Shown here: positions 1-8,030 of the stretch, one piece after another | Numbering within the stretch: position 1 is the first letter of the stretch | Layout of the letters: each line of letters opens with the position of its first letter | Source of the DNA: Occultella aeris | Lineage (GTDB): Bacteria > Actinomycetota > Actinomycetes > Actinomycetales > Beutenbergiaceae | DNA: 64,000 bases | NCBI RefSeq assembly: GCF_902703175.1 | Contig: NZ_CACRYJ010000036.1 | Span: 1-64,000, forward strand | Reading direction: 5' to 3' | Notes under the pieces: model-generated | Seen by the model: the letters and a program-made list of their open reading frames with translations, nothing else | Told to the model about the DNA's origin: nothing | Databases searched by the model: none | Program-made: the position numbers and the translations under genes

Positions 1-988
1 GCTGGGGGTGGGGGCCGATCTGTCCGGTGCTCAGGTGGTGGGCGATGAGGTCGGCGAGGATGTCCGAGCGCAGTTGTTCCAGAGTGCGGGGGTCGCCTGT
101 GGCTTTGGCGGTCGCGGCCGCGGCGTCCAGAGTGAGGTCGAAGGTGAGGGCGTCGGCGGCCGGCCAGTACAGGGTCTGGCTGGCCATGCCGTCGGCGACC
201 ATCCGGGCCCGGGAGACGTACCGCTTCTCGGACGCGACCTGGGCGCGTTGGGTGAAGCTGGCCGGGTCTGCCTGCGCGACGGCGGTGGCGATCTCACGCT
301 GGAGGCGGTACCGGGTCCACCCCGGTGCCTTGGGCAGGATCTCGGCCTGGACCTCCAGCGCCGGTTCGGCGTCCAGCACCGCGACGGCGGTCGCGATCAG
401 GTCCGCTTTGGCGGCGTCGATGTGCCCGGCTGCCAACGCGTCACCGGTCGGCGCGGCGATCGTGGTCTGCAGCTTGCCGACGCTGATGAGCCGGTTCGCC
501 TCCCGCTTGGAGCACCCGAGCCGGGGGGCGATCTCCTCGGCGGCGATGCTGGAGCGGAAGTTCGTCTTGCGGTCCAGCACGGCGGGCTTGTCCATGCTCA
601 TCGGGACCCGTCCGGCGAGCTCGGCGGACGCGGCCCGGACACCGGCCGCGCAGGCGGACTCCAGGTGCCGCCACAGGGCGATGAGTTCGACGAGGTCGTA
701 CTCATCGATCCCGGACAGGTCCCGATCGGGACCCAGCGCCCGTTCGAGCTCGGCCAGGGTGAAGGAATCCACGCGTGGGCGGTCGGCGAGGGCCTCGAAA
801 TCGACCGGGGGAATCTCATCGGAGCCACCCGACCCGCAGAGGTCGGCGTCCTCGACGGGGAACTCCTCGACCCGGTCGAACAGGGCGTAGGAGGCCTCCA
901 GCCAGGCCCGGTCGGTGGCCAGCTCGGCCACGTCCCAGGGCGGGGTCCCGACCTGGCCCCCGACCTCACTGCCACTCGACTCGTACAC
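1..988 (-). CDS. DUF222 (13E12 repeat) protein, C-terminus beyond window
   Basis: A continuous minus-strand frame runs from a GTG at 988 to the window edge, giving 329 codons without a stop. The predicted protein is helical, with a DUF222/13E12-type stretch: RHLESACAAGVRA near residue 105, then LGCSKREANRLI near residue 158, followed by a helix-rich segment. In full-length members of this actinobacterial family a C-terminal HNH nuclease domain usually follows; here it would lie outside the window, so nuclease activity cannot be judged. GTG 988 is the first good start after the gap and has a weak AGGA upstream. These proteins occur in many near-identical copies per genome and their role is unclear. 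The family call is fairly sure; the exact start is not. Confidence 0.75.
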   Translation of the reverse strand, partial: MYESSGSEVGGQVGTPPWDVAELATDRAWLEASYALFDRVEEFPVEDADLCGSGGSDEIPPVDFEALADRPRVDSFTLAELERALGPDRDLSGIDEYDLVELIALWRHLESACAAGVRAASAELAGRVPMSMDKPAVLDRKTNFRSSIAAEEIAPRLGCSKREANRLISVGKLQTTIAAPTGDALAAGHIDAAKADLIATAVAVLDAEPALEVQAEILPKAPGWTRYRLQREIATAVAQADPASFTQRAQVASEKRYVSRARMVADGMASQTLYWPAADALTFDLTLDAAAATAKATGDPRTLEQLRSDILADLIAHHLSTGQIGPHPQ

Positions 989-1089
989 GTGTTCTATCCT
1001 AGGAGCCCACCCCAGAATCCGCAAGATATCAACGAAAATGTGGACTCCGAGACATCAGCCCGCACCCTGTGGATGAGGCTTCATCAACA

Positions 1090-1261
1090 GATCAGGTGGA
1101 GGATGCGGCAGCCGTATTGGTGTCGTTCGGACCGGTCGTGGACCCGGCTCAACGGATCGGTTGGAGGTGGTCGCGGTCCTGGTCCTGTTCGGACCGGTCG
1201 CGAGCCCGGCTCATCGGATCAGGCGGAGGCTGCGGTCCTTGAGCGGATCAGACCGGTCGCC
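1090..1261. repeat. Imperfect tandem repeat of about 62-65 bp, third unit inside arsR 3' end
   Basis: Three units start at 1090, 1155 and 1217. Each opens with GATC(A/G)G followed by GGAGG and carries a GACCGGTCG core; units 1 and 2 also share CCCGGCTCA. The third unit overlaps the last codons and stop of arsR. Units 1 and 2 therefore look like decayed copies of the end of that gene. They fill most of the gap between arsR and the DUF222 gene; nothing else was recognised there. Confidence 0.6.
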
Positions 1262-1587
1262 AACTCGGTCAGTGGATCCGTGCGCAACGAGTAGTACGCC
1301 CAGCGTCCACGTTGCTCCCGCGCAAGCAGTCCGGCGCTGACCAGGATCTTCAAGTGGTGACTCACGGTCGGCTGGGACAGGCCCACCGGCTCGGTGAGGT
1401 CGCACACGCAGGCCTCACCATCGGGCTGCGCGGCGATGATCGCAAGGAGCTGGACGCGGGTCGGGTCGGCGAGCGCCTTGAATCCCTGTGCGATGTCCCG
1501 AGCGGTCGCCGGGTCGAGGGCGGCGTCGCCGGCGGGAGGCGCGCAGCAATCAGCGCCAACGGAGGCGAGTCCGACGGTGGTCGACAT
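1219..1587 (-). CDS. arsR: ArsR/SmtB-family metalloregulator
   Basis: This 122-residue winged-helix repressor has the arsenite-type ligand motif CVCDLTE ahead of the recognition helix region LSQPTVSHHLKILVSAGLL. ArsR proteins of this type bind operator DNA without ligand and release it when As(III)/Sb(III) binds the paired cysteines. An extra Cys pair (DCCAPP) near residue 12 could add a third ligand or be structural. ATG 1587 was chosen because it gives the standard family length; upstream in-frame codons run into the operator. The gene is divergent from a flavoprotein, so it probably represses itself and that neighbour. The 3' end coincides with a tandem repeat. The family assignment is secure; arsenite as inducer is inferred from the motif. 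Confidence 0.9.
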   Translation of the reverse strand: MSTTVGLASVGADCCAPPAGDAALDPATARDIAQGFKALADPTRVQLLAIIAAQPDGEACVCDLTEPVGLSQPTVSHHLKILVSAGLLAREQRGRWAYYSLRTDPLTELATGLIRSRTAASA

Positions 1588-1600
1588 GGGTCCATTCTGG

Positions 1601-1622
1601 CATAGATTGACAATCTTCGATG
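1601..1622. promoter_or_regulatory. Putative ArsR operator
   Basis: The gap between the divergent arsR and flavoprotein genes contains a perfect hexamer inverted repeat, AGATTG-a-CAATCT, at 1604-1616. It is flanked by CAT and CGATG. Position and symmetry fit an ArsR-family operator controlling both genes. It lies 14 nt or more upstream of the arsR start codon. Confidence 0.6.
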
Positions 1623-1669
1623 CGTAGCCCAACCTTGCCATATTGATGTTTCTCGATGGGAGCGCAGAG

Positions 1670-3094
1670 ATGAGCAGCACAGCGGACGTCAGGCGGGACG
1701 AGTTGCCGATCGTGGTGATCGGAGCCGGGCCGGTGGGGCTCGCCGCCGCGGCGCACCTGCTGGAACGCGGCCTCGAACCGCTCATCATCGAGTCCGGCGA
1801 CGGTCCAGGGTCCGCCATCGCCTCCTGGGGCCACGTGCGGCTGTTCTCGCCCTGGCGGTACGACGTCGACGGCGCGGCGCGGCGGCTCCTGGAACCCACG
1901 GGCTGGCTGATGCCGGACGCCGAGGCGTTGCCCACCGGCGCCGACCTGGTCACGCGCTACCTGACCCCGCTGGCCCAGACCGATGCGATCGCATCCCGGC
2001 TACGGACCCGAACGCGCGTCGTCGGAGTCAGCAGGGACGGCGCCGACAAGACCCAGAGCCTCGGACGCGACCGCCGGGCCTACCTGGTGCGGGCCGTCGT
2101 CGGTGAGGGACCCGACAGCGTGGACATCCTCGCCCGCGCAGTCATCGACGCCTCCGGCACGTATGGTCGGCCCAACCCGCTGGGTCGGGGTGGTCTGCCC
2201 GCTGTGGGCGAGGATCGGGCCGGCGAGTATATGACCGGGCCGCTCCCGGACGTCCTCGGTGCCCAGCGGCACCGGTTCGCAGGCCGCCACACTCTCGTCG
2301 TCGGCATGGGGCACTCCGCCGCGAACAGCCTGTTGAGCCTGGTAGAACTGGCCGAGTCCGAGCCAGGCACCACGATCACGTGGGCGATCCGGGGCGGCTC
2401 GGCCCGTCGCCTGTTCGGCGGCGGGGCCGACGACGAGCTGCCTGCGCGCGGCCTCCTCGGGACCAAGCTCCGCGACGCCGTCGACGCCGGCCGGCTGCAG
2501 TTGCTCACCAGGGTTCGCATCGAGGAGCTCCGTCCGAGCGGTGACACGGTCAAGGTCCTCGGCCACACCAAGGACGACCGCCTCGACCTCGACACGCATG
2601 CGATCGTCAACGCGACCGGCTTCCGCCCCGACCTGGACATGTTGCGCGAGGTTCGCCTCGACCTCGACCCCGTCGTGGAGGCGCCGACGGCGCTGGCGCC
2701 CCTGATCGACCCGAACCAGCACTCCTGTGGCACCGTTCCTCCGCACGGGGAGCGCGTCCTGGCGCACCCCGACGACGGGTTCTACCTGGCCGGCATGAAG
2801 TCCTACGGCCGTGCGCCCACCTTCCTGTTGGCGACCGGGTACGAGCAGGTCCGCTCGATCGCCGCCGCACTGTCGGGGGACCGGGTCGACGCGGACACGC
2901 TCCAACTGAGCCTGCCCGCTACCGGGGTCTGCTCCACCGATCTGCCGGGAGACTCCGACGGCGGGTCCGGCTCGTGTTGTGGTGCGTCGCCCGACGAGCC
3001 CCAACTCGTCACGCTGGGAGTAGGCGCGGCAGCGGGTGTCGGGTTCGCCACCGGCGTGGTGCACGGTCGCTCGGGCGATACGCCGAGGGACTGA
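1670..3094 (+). CDS. FAD/NAD(P)-dependent oxidoreductase, ArsO-like
   Basis: This 474-residue flavoprotein has an N-terminal dinucleotide motif VVIGAGPVGLAAA near residue 15 and a second Rossmann motif VVGMGHSA near residue 210, with the typical NATGFRPDLD segment between that motif and the C-terminus. It resembles the flavin monooxygenase/oxidoreductase group linked to ars operons. The C-terminal tail is rich in cysteine (VCSTDL, then GSCCGAS), which may bind thiophilic metalloids. It is transcribed divergently from arsR across a shared operator, so induction by arsenic species is likely. No arsenite pump or arsenate reductase is present nearby. ATG 1643 is an alternative start; ATG 1670 gives the usual N-terminus. 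The substrate is unknown. Confidence 0.75.
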   Translation: MSSTADVRRDELPIVVIGAGPVGLAAAAHLLERGLEPLIIESGDGPGSAIASWGHVRLFSPWRYDVDGAARRLLEPTGWLMPDAEALPTGADLVTRYLTPLAQTDAIASRLRTRTRVVGVSRDGADKTQSLGRDRRAYLVRAVVGEGPDSVDILARAVIDASGTYGRPNPLGRGGLPAVGEDRAGEYMTGPLPDVLGAQRHRFAGRHTLVVGMGHSAANSLLSLVELAESEPGTTITWAIRGGSARRLFGGGADDELPARGLLGTKLRDAVDAGRLQLLTRVRIEELRPSGDTVKVLGHTKDDRLDLDTHAIVNATGFRPDLDMLREVRLDLDPVVEAPTALAPLIDPNQHSCGTVPPHGERVLAHPDDGFYLAGMKSYGRAPTFLLATGYEQVRSIAAALSGDRVDADTLQLSLPATGVCSTDLPGDSDGGSGSCCGASPDEPQLVTLGVGAAAGVGFATGVVHGRSGDTPRD

Positions 3095-3208
3095 GCCCGG
3101 GTCGGTCGCAGGCCGCATCCCGGCCCCGGCCCAGCACCCCACCCGGCGTACTCGAGCGCCCGGCGAGCGCCATCCCCTAGGCTGACGGCGAGACGGGGGT
3201 GGGGCGCG

Positions 3209-4063
3209 ATGCTACGGGTGACGCTGCGCGGGTCGGGCGTGCCGACGGTGGTGCTCGGGTCCGGAGACACCCTGCTCGTGGGTCGATCGCCGGACAGTGC
3301 ACTGCCCGAGGTCGACGCGGACACCCAACTGCATCTCACGGCCCTCGCGCTGCCCCGGGTCGCACCGCACGTCTCCCGCGTGGTCGGTGAGGTCCAGGTC
3401 GGCGAGGAGGTCGTCCGGCTCCGGTGGCGCGGCAGCACCGGCGCCCAGCTGTCCTCCCTGTTCGACGCCCCCGGCGGCGCGCGTCGGGTAGCCCTCTCCG
3501 AGGGCATGGCCGCCCTGCTCGACGAGGGCGAGAACCACCTGCTCGTCCTGCGCGGCCGGCAGACGCCCACGGGGACCTTCACCGACCTCGTCCTCGTCGT
3601 GGACGTCGAGGAGGTCCGCGACGAGCCGGCGCCGGTAGCGCTGGTCGCCGAGGGCGACCCCGACGGCGCCGCCACCGCCGACGCACCGCACCTGGAGCGC
3701 TGGTCGCGAGAGTGGTACGTCGCCCTGGCCCTCGCCGAGCCCTGGTTGACCGGCGCGGACGACTACCCCCGGCCGCCTTCGAACCGGGAGATCTACGAGC
3801 GCATCCTGCACTGGCGCGGCCACGCCTGGAACCTCGAACGCGCGCAGCGCGTGGACGACGCGATCCGCTCCGTGGCCCGCCTCGCGTTCGGCCCGGACGA
3901 CGACCCGTTCACCGTGACGGAGGGCCGCGTGCAGAACGTGAGGTTCGCCGTCGGGCGCCGTGCCGCGGAGGTGCGACTGGTGACGACGGCGGATCTCGAG
4001 GCCGTTCACGACGCCCGTTCACGCGGTGCCGGCCTCAATCCTGGGGCTCCGACCGCGCTGTAG
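3209..4063 (+). CDS. FHA-like domain protein at head of type VII secretion island
   Basis: The N-terminal ~110 residues look like a forkhead-associated fold: LLVGRSPDSAL near residue 22, followed by PHVSR near residue 55, which keeps the Gly-Arg-Ser...His-x-Ser signature of phosphothreonine readers. The C-terminal half contains EWYVALALAEPWL and a helical segment ending in RSVARLAFG that could be a winged-helix-like module. There is no signal peptide, so it is probably cytosolic. ATG 3209 follows a G-rich ribosome site, and a TAGGCT box lies at 3178-3183. It precedes WXG100 genes and may read phosphorylation by the kinase encoded at 25172-27013. The function is inferred from the domain and neighbours. 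Confidence 0.6.
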   Translation: MLRVTLRGSGVPTVVLGSGDTLLVGRSPDSALPEVDADTQLHLTALALPRVAPHVSRVVGEVQVGEEVVRLRWRGSTGAQLSSLFDAPGGARRVALSEGMAALLDEGENHLLVLRGRQTPTGTFTDLVLVVDVEEVRDEPAPVALVAEGDPDGAATADAPHLERWSREWYVALALAEPWLTGADDYPRPPSNREIYERILHWRGHAWNLERAQRVDDAIRSVARLAFGPDDDPFTVTEGRVQNVRFAVGRRAAEVRLVTTADLEAVHDARSRGAGLNPGAPTAL

Positions 4064-4065
4064 CG

Positions 4066-4121
4066 GCGGAACGTTCCACCCCCTGTTCGCTGGCTTCTCC
4101 GGCGGCGGCGCTCCTAGCGTC
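4066..4121 (+). promoter_or_regulatory. Shared bipartite promoter element, copy A
   Basis: GCGGAACGTTCCACCCC at 4066-4082 is followed by CTAGCGTC, with TAGCGT (fits TANNNT) at 4115-4120. The first G of GGAA lies 47 bp before TAGCGT. GGAACGTTCC is a perfect palindrome. The same pair of boxes precedes the 4620 gene and eccC. It sits 45 bp upstream of the first WXG100 start. Confidence 0.7.
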
Positions 4122-4165
4122 GAAGGCAGGTCGACAAGGCGTCGACGAAGCCGCAGGAGGACACC

Positions 4166-4444
4166 ATGACGTACGACCGCTCGCAGTTCTACGGCATCGA
4201 CACCGAGTACTCCCGGGACGCCTCCCGGAACATGGACACCGGCGCCCAGGACCTCAAGTCCATGGTCGGCAACGTCTCCGCCATGCTCGAATCCGTGCTC
4301 TGGATCGGGCCCGCCGCCAGCAAGTTCAAGCAGGACTGGGACGGCTCGCTGCGCCCCGAGCTCGAGGCTGCCACGGACTCCCTCAGCGAGAACGCGGCCG
4401 AGCTGCGCCGCCGCGCGGACCTCCAGGACGAGGTCTCCAGCTGA
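4166..4444 (+). CDS. WXG100-family secreted protein (ESAT-6-like)
   Basis: This 92-residue protein is predicted to form a helical hairpin with the turn motif W46-I-G48 (VLWIGPAA). Size and layout match EsxA/EsxB-type substrates of type VII secretion, which are exported as helical-hairpin dimers through the EccC motor. A C-terminal YxxxD/E export motif is not evident, so it may depend on a partner. The ATG follows AGGAGGACACC, a strong ribosome site, and a bipartite promoter element lies just upstream. A second WXG100 protein is encoded at 5929 and could be the partner, or this one could form a homodimer. The family call is secure. Confidence 0.9.
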   Translation: MTYDRSQFYGIDTEYSRDASRNMDTGAQDLKSMVGNVSAMLESVLWIGPAASKFKQDWDGSLRPELEAATDSLSENAAELRRRADLQDEVSS

Positions 4445-4464
4445 CGTCGCCGGCCGCAGCCGGG

Positions 4465-4520
4465 GCGGAAGTTTCCACCCCCACAGCGCTGGCCCCGGCA
4501 GCGACCCGGTGCCTAGCGTC
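4465..4520 (+). promoter_or_regulatory. Shared bipartite promoter element, copy B
   Basis: GCGGAAGTTTCCACCCC at 4465-4481 is followed by CTAGCGTC, with TAGCGT at 4514-4519. The distance from GGAA to TAGCGT is 47 bp, the same as copy A. It stands between the first WXG100 gene and the long Gly/Ser-rich WXG gene, about 100 bp before the latter's start, so that gene can be transcribed separately. Confidence 0.7.
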
Positions 4521-4619
4521 ATCGACCAGCAGCACCGGCCACCCGCACCACCGGGCCGGGCACGACCCAGCAGTTCCGACAGACCAGAGCGACTTCCAGA
4601 AGCAGAGAGGAGACCGGCG

Positions 4620-5813
4620 ATGACCGGGTTCCAGGGCGCCGACGTCAGCGCACTCGACGAGATGGCCCAGAAGGCCCAGGAGGGTGCCGACTACGCGAAG
4701 ATGATCGCAAAGGCGCTGAAGCTCGTGGTCAAGGCACTCCGGGCGATGAGCTGGACCGGCTGGGCCGCCGCGTTCGCCAACTACCTCGAGTTCACCGTGA
4801 TCCCGTGGATCGAGACCACCGGTGAGGCGCTCGAGCGGTTCGCCAACATCCTCAAGGCCGCATCGGCCCTGCAGAAGTCGGTCAGCGGCGACTCGCCATC
4901 GGTCTCCATCCCGGCGAGCGCCTACACCAGCCCGAACATGCCGGCCACGACGGCGGTCAACCCGCCGATGCTGTCCGCGCCGCTGCCGGCCATCTCGAAC
5001 GGGCAGATGCCCACGGGTGCCGTCGGTGACGGGGCCGTGGTGATCACGCCGACCGGCGTCGGCTCCCGGTCCAGCTCGCTCGGCAACACCGGATCGAGCG
5101 GCGGTGGCGCCACGATCATCACCCCGGACGGGCTGACCATCCGCTGGGACGGCACGGGCACCCTCGGCCTGTCCACGGGCGGCTCGGCCTCCGGCTCCAC
5201 GAGCCTGCCCACCGCGATCTCCGCCCAGGGCGCGGCCTCGGCCGCCGTCGGCGGGGGAGCTGCGGCGATCGCCCCGGTGGCCGCTGCGGCGCTCGCCGCG
5301 GGCGGCTCAGGCTCCGGCCCGACGGCGTCCGGCGGCTCCGGCTCGTCGGGCTCGCTCGGCGCGGGGTCACTGGGGTCGACGTCGCTGGGCTCCCCGGGTT
5401 CGTCCGGAAGCTCCGGTGGTGGGTCCGGCTCGAGCGGTGGCTCTGACACTGGACCCGGCGGCATCGGCTCCGCCGGCGGCGGGCTCGGCTCGGGTGGCTC
5501 CGGGTCGGCCGGTTCCGGTGGCTCGGGCCTCGGCTCCGGATCCCTCGGCCGCGGCGGCCCTGGCATCACGGCGGGTGACCCGGCGACAACATCGGCACCG
5601 GTCACCTTCGGTGCCCCGGGCGGGTCCAGCATCGGCACCGCCACCGGCGGCTCGCCCCCGCTGCTCGGCGCGGACACCGTGGCCGGCGGCTCCTCGACCA
5701 ACCCCGCTCTCCTCGCGGCACCCCTCGGGCTCGCCGGACTGGGCACCGCGGCACTCGGTGCCCTGCGCCGGAAGGACGGTGATCTGCCCGAGGGGTTCGA
5801 CGACGAGGACTGA
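4620..5813 (+). CDS. WXG-type protein with long Gly/Ser-rich tail, putative T7SS substrate
   Basis: This 397-residue protein has an N-terminal ~95-residue helical domain with W45-T-G47 in the position expected for a WXG100 turn. A Pro/Ala linker follows, then about 200 residues of low-complexity Gly-Ser-rich sequence. A hydrophobic stretch, LLAAPLGLAGLGTAALGAL, sits near the C-terminus before a charged tail (RRKDGDLPEGFDDED). The layout suggests a larger type VII substrate or a surface-associated component exported through the WXG domain. The terminal LPEG is not a sortase LPXTG site. ATG 4620 was chosen because it follows GAGAGGAGA and gives the WXG domain its normal length. The gene lies between two WXG100 genes. 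The tail's role is unknown. Confidence 0.7.
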   Translation: MTGFQGADVSALDEMAQKAQEGADYAKMIAKALKLVVKALRAMSWTGWAAAFANYLEFTVIPWIETTGEALERFANILKAASALQKSVSGDSPSVSIPASAYTSPNMPATTAVNPPMLSAPLPAISNGQMPTGAVGDGAVVITPTGVGSRSSSLGNTGSSGGGATIITPDGLTIRWDGTGTLGLSTGGSASGSTSLPTAISAQGAASAAVGGGAAAIAPVAAAALAAGGSGSGPTASGGSGSSGSLGAGSLGSTSLGSPGSSGSSGGGSGSSGGSDTGPGGIGSAGGGLGSGGSGSAGSGGSGLGSGSLGRGGPGITAGDPATTSAPVTFGAPGGSSIGTATGGSPPLLGADTVAGGSSTNPALLAAPLGLAGLGTAALGALRRKDGDLPEGFDDED

Positions 5814-5831
5814 CCCCCCGACCTGACCGCA

Positions 5832-5880
5832 CGACCAGCAGCGACCAGTACGACCAGCAGTCACCAGTTCCGACCAGCAC
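5832..5880 (+). repeat. Helically phased GACCAG repeat array in leader region
   Basis: In the gap before the second WXG100 gene, GACCAG occurs at 5833, 5843, 5852 and 5872, with a CACCAG variant at 5862. Spacings are 9-10 bp, about one helical turn. A single CGACCAGCAG also occurs in the leader of the preceding gene at 4523. It could be a protein-binding array or simple decamer expansion. Confidence 0.5.
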
Positions 5881-5928
5881 GAACCACCCAAACCGCTGAG
5901 CGACTCAGCGCCTACGAAGGGACACACC

Positions 5929-6198
5929 ATGAGCACCACCGTCTACGGCATGGACATCACCGCCGCACGCGACCTCGTCCGGGTGATGAACTCCGACGCC
6001 GACGTGATCAACCAGCTGACTGCGCAGCTGACGCAGCAGCTCGAGGCGACCCCCTGGTACGGACCCGACGCGCAGCGATTCACCAGCGACTGGCAGGGCC
6101 AGTACGTACCGGCCCTGCAGAACGTGGTCCAGGCGCTCCAGGAGAACGCCACGATCCTGAGCCAGCAGGCCGACGACCAGGAGCGCGCCTCCTCCTGA
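5929..6198 (+). CDS. WXG100-family secreted protein (ESAT-6-like)
   Basis: This 89-residue all-helical protein has the W43-Y-G45 turn motif (TPWYGPDAQRF) and the heptad-like pattern of ESX substrates. It is the second small WXG100 gene of the island. With the 4166 gene it could form the usual pair, although neither carries an obvious YxxxD/E tail. The start follows GAAGGGACACACC. A strong hairpin terminator lies 35 bp after the stop and closes this part of the island. No separate bipartite element precedes it, so it is probably co-transcribed with the gene at 4620 across a repeat-filled 115-bp leader. Confidence 0.9.
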   Translation: MSTTVYGMDITAARDLVRVMNSDADVINQLTAQLTQQLEATPWYGPDAQRFTSDWQGQYVPALQNVVQALQENATILSQQADDQERASS

Positions 6199-6232
6199 CC
6201 CGGCCCTCGCCGTCGACCACGGCGGGCTCCGC

Positions 6233-6268
6233 CGACGGCCGGCTCCCCTCCCCGGGAGCCGGCCGTCG
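6233..6268. terminator. Strong hairpin terminator
   Basis: A perfect 15-bp stem (CGACGGCCGGCTCCC at 6233-6247 with its complement at 6254-6268) encloses a 6-nt loop. It lies between the + strand WXG100 gene and the convergent hydrolase gene, so it can serve both. There is no T-run, as is common in high-GC genomes. Confidence 0.75.
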
Positions 6269-6296
6269 CGCTGTCCGGGCAGCGTTCGGCCGCCGA

Positions 6297-7127
6297 CTAC
6301 GACGTGGTGATGGGCGCGGATTCCACGTGAGCGATAGCCCAGTCCAGCGCATAGTCGGCGACCTCTTCCCAGCCCGGTTCCGCGCAGATCCAGTGCGAAC
6401 GCCCCGGGAACTCGTGGTACTCGGTCAGGGAGGGGGACTTGGCCCAGTGCTTCGCATTGGACTTGTTCACCGACGGCGGCATGATGTGGTCCTCGCTGCC
6501 GCCGATGAACAGCAGCGGAGCGCGCTCGATCGAGTAGTCGACCCAGGTCTCCTGCGGACCCGGCTTGAGGTTCGCAATCAGCCCGTACGCCCACACCCAG
6601 TTGCCGGGCGCCGCGATCGCGTACTTGCGCCACACCGCGTCGGAGTCCTCCCTCGACAGCGTGTTCGCGAACGCGTAGTGGAACTCCTCCGGAGTGAACG
6701 CGACGGCCTTGTGGAAGTTCGCCGGGTTCTTCAGCGCCGGGAAGAGGGAGCGCACCTGCGACAGCGGGCTCACCCGCACGCCCTCGGTCGGGGCGGAGTC
6801 GACCACGACGGCTGCTGCGCCGAGGCCGCGCGCGAGGAGCAACTGGGTCAGCGCCCCGCCGAAGGAGTGGCCCATGATCACGGGCGGCCGGGGCAGCGCC
6901 TCGATCTGAGCCGCGAGGTGGTCGACGGTCTCCGGAACGGTCACGTTCGCGATCACGTCGGGATTCTTGCGGAGCTCTTCGACCTCGACCTCGAAGCCGG
7001 GGTAGGCGGGGGTGAGCACGGTGAAGCCCTTCGCTTCGTAGTGCGCCTTCCATCCTTCCCAGCTGCGTGGAGTCATCCACAGTCCGTGCACGAGGACGAT
7101 GGTGTCCGGGGTTGGTGGGTGCGACAT
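6297..7127 (-). CDS. Alpha/beta-hydrolase
   Basis: This 276-residue alpha/beta-hydrolase fold protein has the oxyanion motif VHGLWMTP near residue 13 and the nucleophile elbow GHSFGG near residue 85. The probable acid is in GSEDHIMPP and the catalytic His in GRSHWI close to the C-terminus, so the triad is complete. No signal peptide is visible, so it is probably cytosolic. It is the last gene of a minus-strand group of LuxR regulator, haloperoxidase-like hydrolase and this gene, with a gap of 30 bp to the previous one. Likely substrates are small esters or lactones, but the sequence does not say which. Confidence 0.85.
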   Translation of the reverse strand: MSHPPTPDTIVLVHGLWMTPRSWEGWKAHYEAKGFTVLTPAYPGFEVEVEELRKNPDVIANVTVPETVDHLAAQIEALPRPPVIMGHSFGGALTQLLLARGLGAAAVVVDSAPTEGVRVSPLSQVRSLFPALKNPANFHKAVAFTPEEFHYAFANTLSREDSDAVWRKYAIAAPGNWVWAYGLIANLKPGPQETWVDYSIERAPLLFIGGSEDHIMPPSVNKSNAKHWAKSPSLTEYHEFPGRSHWICAEPGWEEVADYALDWAIAHVESAPITTS

Positions 7128-7157
7128 GATCCTGCTCTCTGTGTAGGGGGTGGGTGG

Positions 7158-7982
7158 TCAGGCCTCGACGAACGCGAGAAGGTCCGCGTGCAGCCGGTCA
7201 CGGTCGGTGTCGGGCAATCCGTGTGCCCCGCCCTCGTAGACCGTCAACGTCGCACCTGGGATCAGCGCGGCCGAGCGTTTGCCGCCGACCTCGAACGGGA
7301 CGATCTGGTCGTCGTCGCCGTGGATGATCAGCGTCGGCACGTCGACCTTGGCCAGGTCCGGACGGAAGTCCGTTGCCGAGAAGGCGGCGATGCACTCGTA
7401 CGCTGCTCGATGTCCGCACGCCATGGACTGCAGCCAGAACGCGTCACGAACACCTTGGGAGACGTCGTTGTTGCGGTTGTTGCCGAAGAAGGGACCGTCG
7501 GCGAGGTCGCGGTAGAGCTGGGAGCGGTCGGATGCCTCGCCGGCTCGAATCCCGTCGAAGACAGCGAGCGGCAATCCTCCGGGATTGTCGTCGCCCTCCA
7601 GCATGAGCGGCGGCACCGCCGACACGAGAACCAGTTTGGCGACACGCTCGGTGCCGTGTCGTCCGATGTACCGGACGATCTCCCCGCCCCCGGTGGAGTG
7701 GCCCACCAGGGTGATGTCGGTCAGGTCGAGGAGGTCGATGAGGCACGCGAGGTCGTCGGCGTACGTGTCCATCTCGTTGCCGTGCCAGGTTTGGCTGGAA
7801 CGCCCGTGTCCGCGGCGGTCGTGCGCGATCGCCCGGTGGCCGTTCTCGGCGAGGAAGCGCGCGGTTGCTTCCCATGCGTCGGAGTTCAGCGGCCAGCCGT
7901 GGCTGAGGATCACCGGCGAGCCGTCGGTGCCCCAGTCCTTGTAGAAGATCTGTGCGCCGTCCTCGGTGGTGATGAATGACAT
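7158..7982 (-). CDS. Alpha/beta-hydrolase, non-heme haloperoxidase-like
   Basis: This 274-residue protein resembles the cofactor-free chloroperoxidase/esterase group. It opens with [16 protein letters not shown] and has [11 protein letters not shown], then the DRRGHGRS loop, the nucleophile motif GHSTGGGE near residue 95, the acid in [10 protein letters not shown] and the His in EGGAHGLPD. The physiological reaction of such enzymes is usually ester or lactone hydrolysis; halogenation is a side reaction of perhydrolysis. It lies 48 bp after the LuxR gene and 30 bp before another hydrolase, all on the minus strand, so the three are probably one operon. Confidence 0.85.
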   Translation of the reverse strand: MSFITTEDGAQIFYKDWGTDGSPVILSHGWPLNSDAWEATARFLAENGHRAIAHDRRGHGRSSQTWHGNEMDTYADDLACLIDLLDLTDITLVGHSTGGGEIVRYIGRHGTERVAKLVLVSAVPPLMLEGDDNPGGLPLAVFDGIRAGEASDRSQLYRDLADGPFFGNNRNNDVSQGVRDAFWLQSMACGHRAAYECIAAFSATDFRPDLAKVDVPTLIIHGDDDQIVPFEVGGKRSAALIPGATLTVYEGGAHGLPDTDRDRLHADLLAFVEA

Positions 7983-8030
7983 CGCGGACTCCCGGCTCGA
8001 AGGGTGAGGGACTCCACCGATCGTGCCGAC

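Noticed and set aside
8-1294. Long open frame on the + strand across the left edge
   Set aside because: It is antisense to a coherent DUF222 frame, has low-complexity Gly/Arg/Val content and no recognisable domain.
5790-5813. LPEGF near the end of the Gly/Ser-rich WXG protein as a sortase signal
   Set aside because: It lacks LPXTG and the order is wrong: the hydrophobic helix comes before, not after, the motif.
4620-5813. PPE/PE-type protein
   Set aside because: No Pro-Pro-Glu or Pro-Glu N-terminal signature; the W-T-G turn and length of the helical domain fit WXG100 better.
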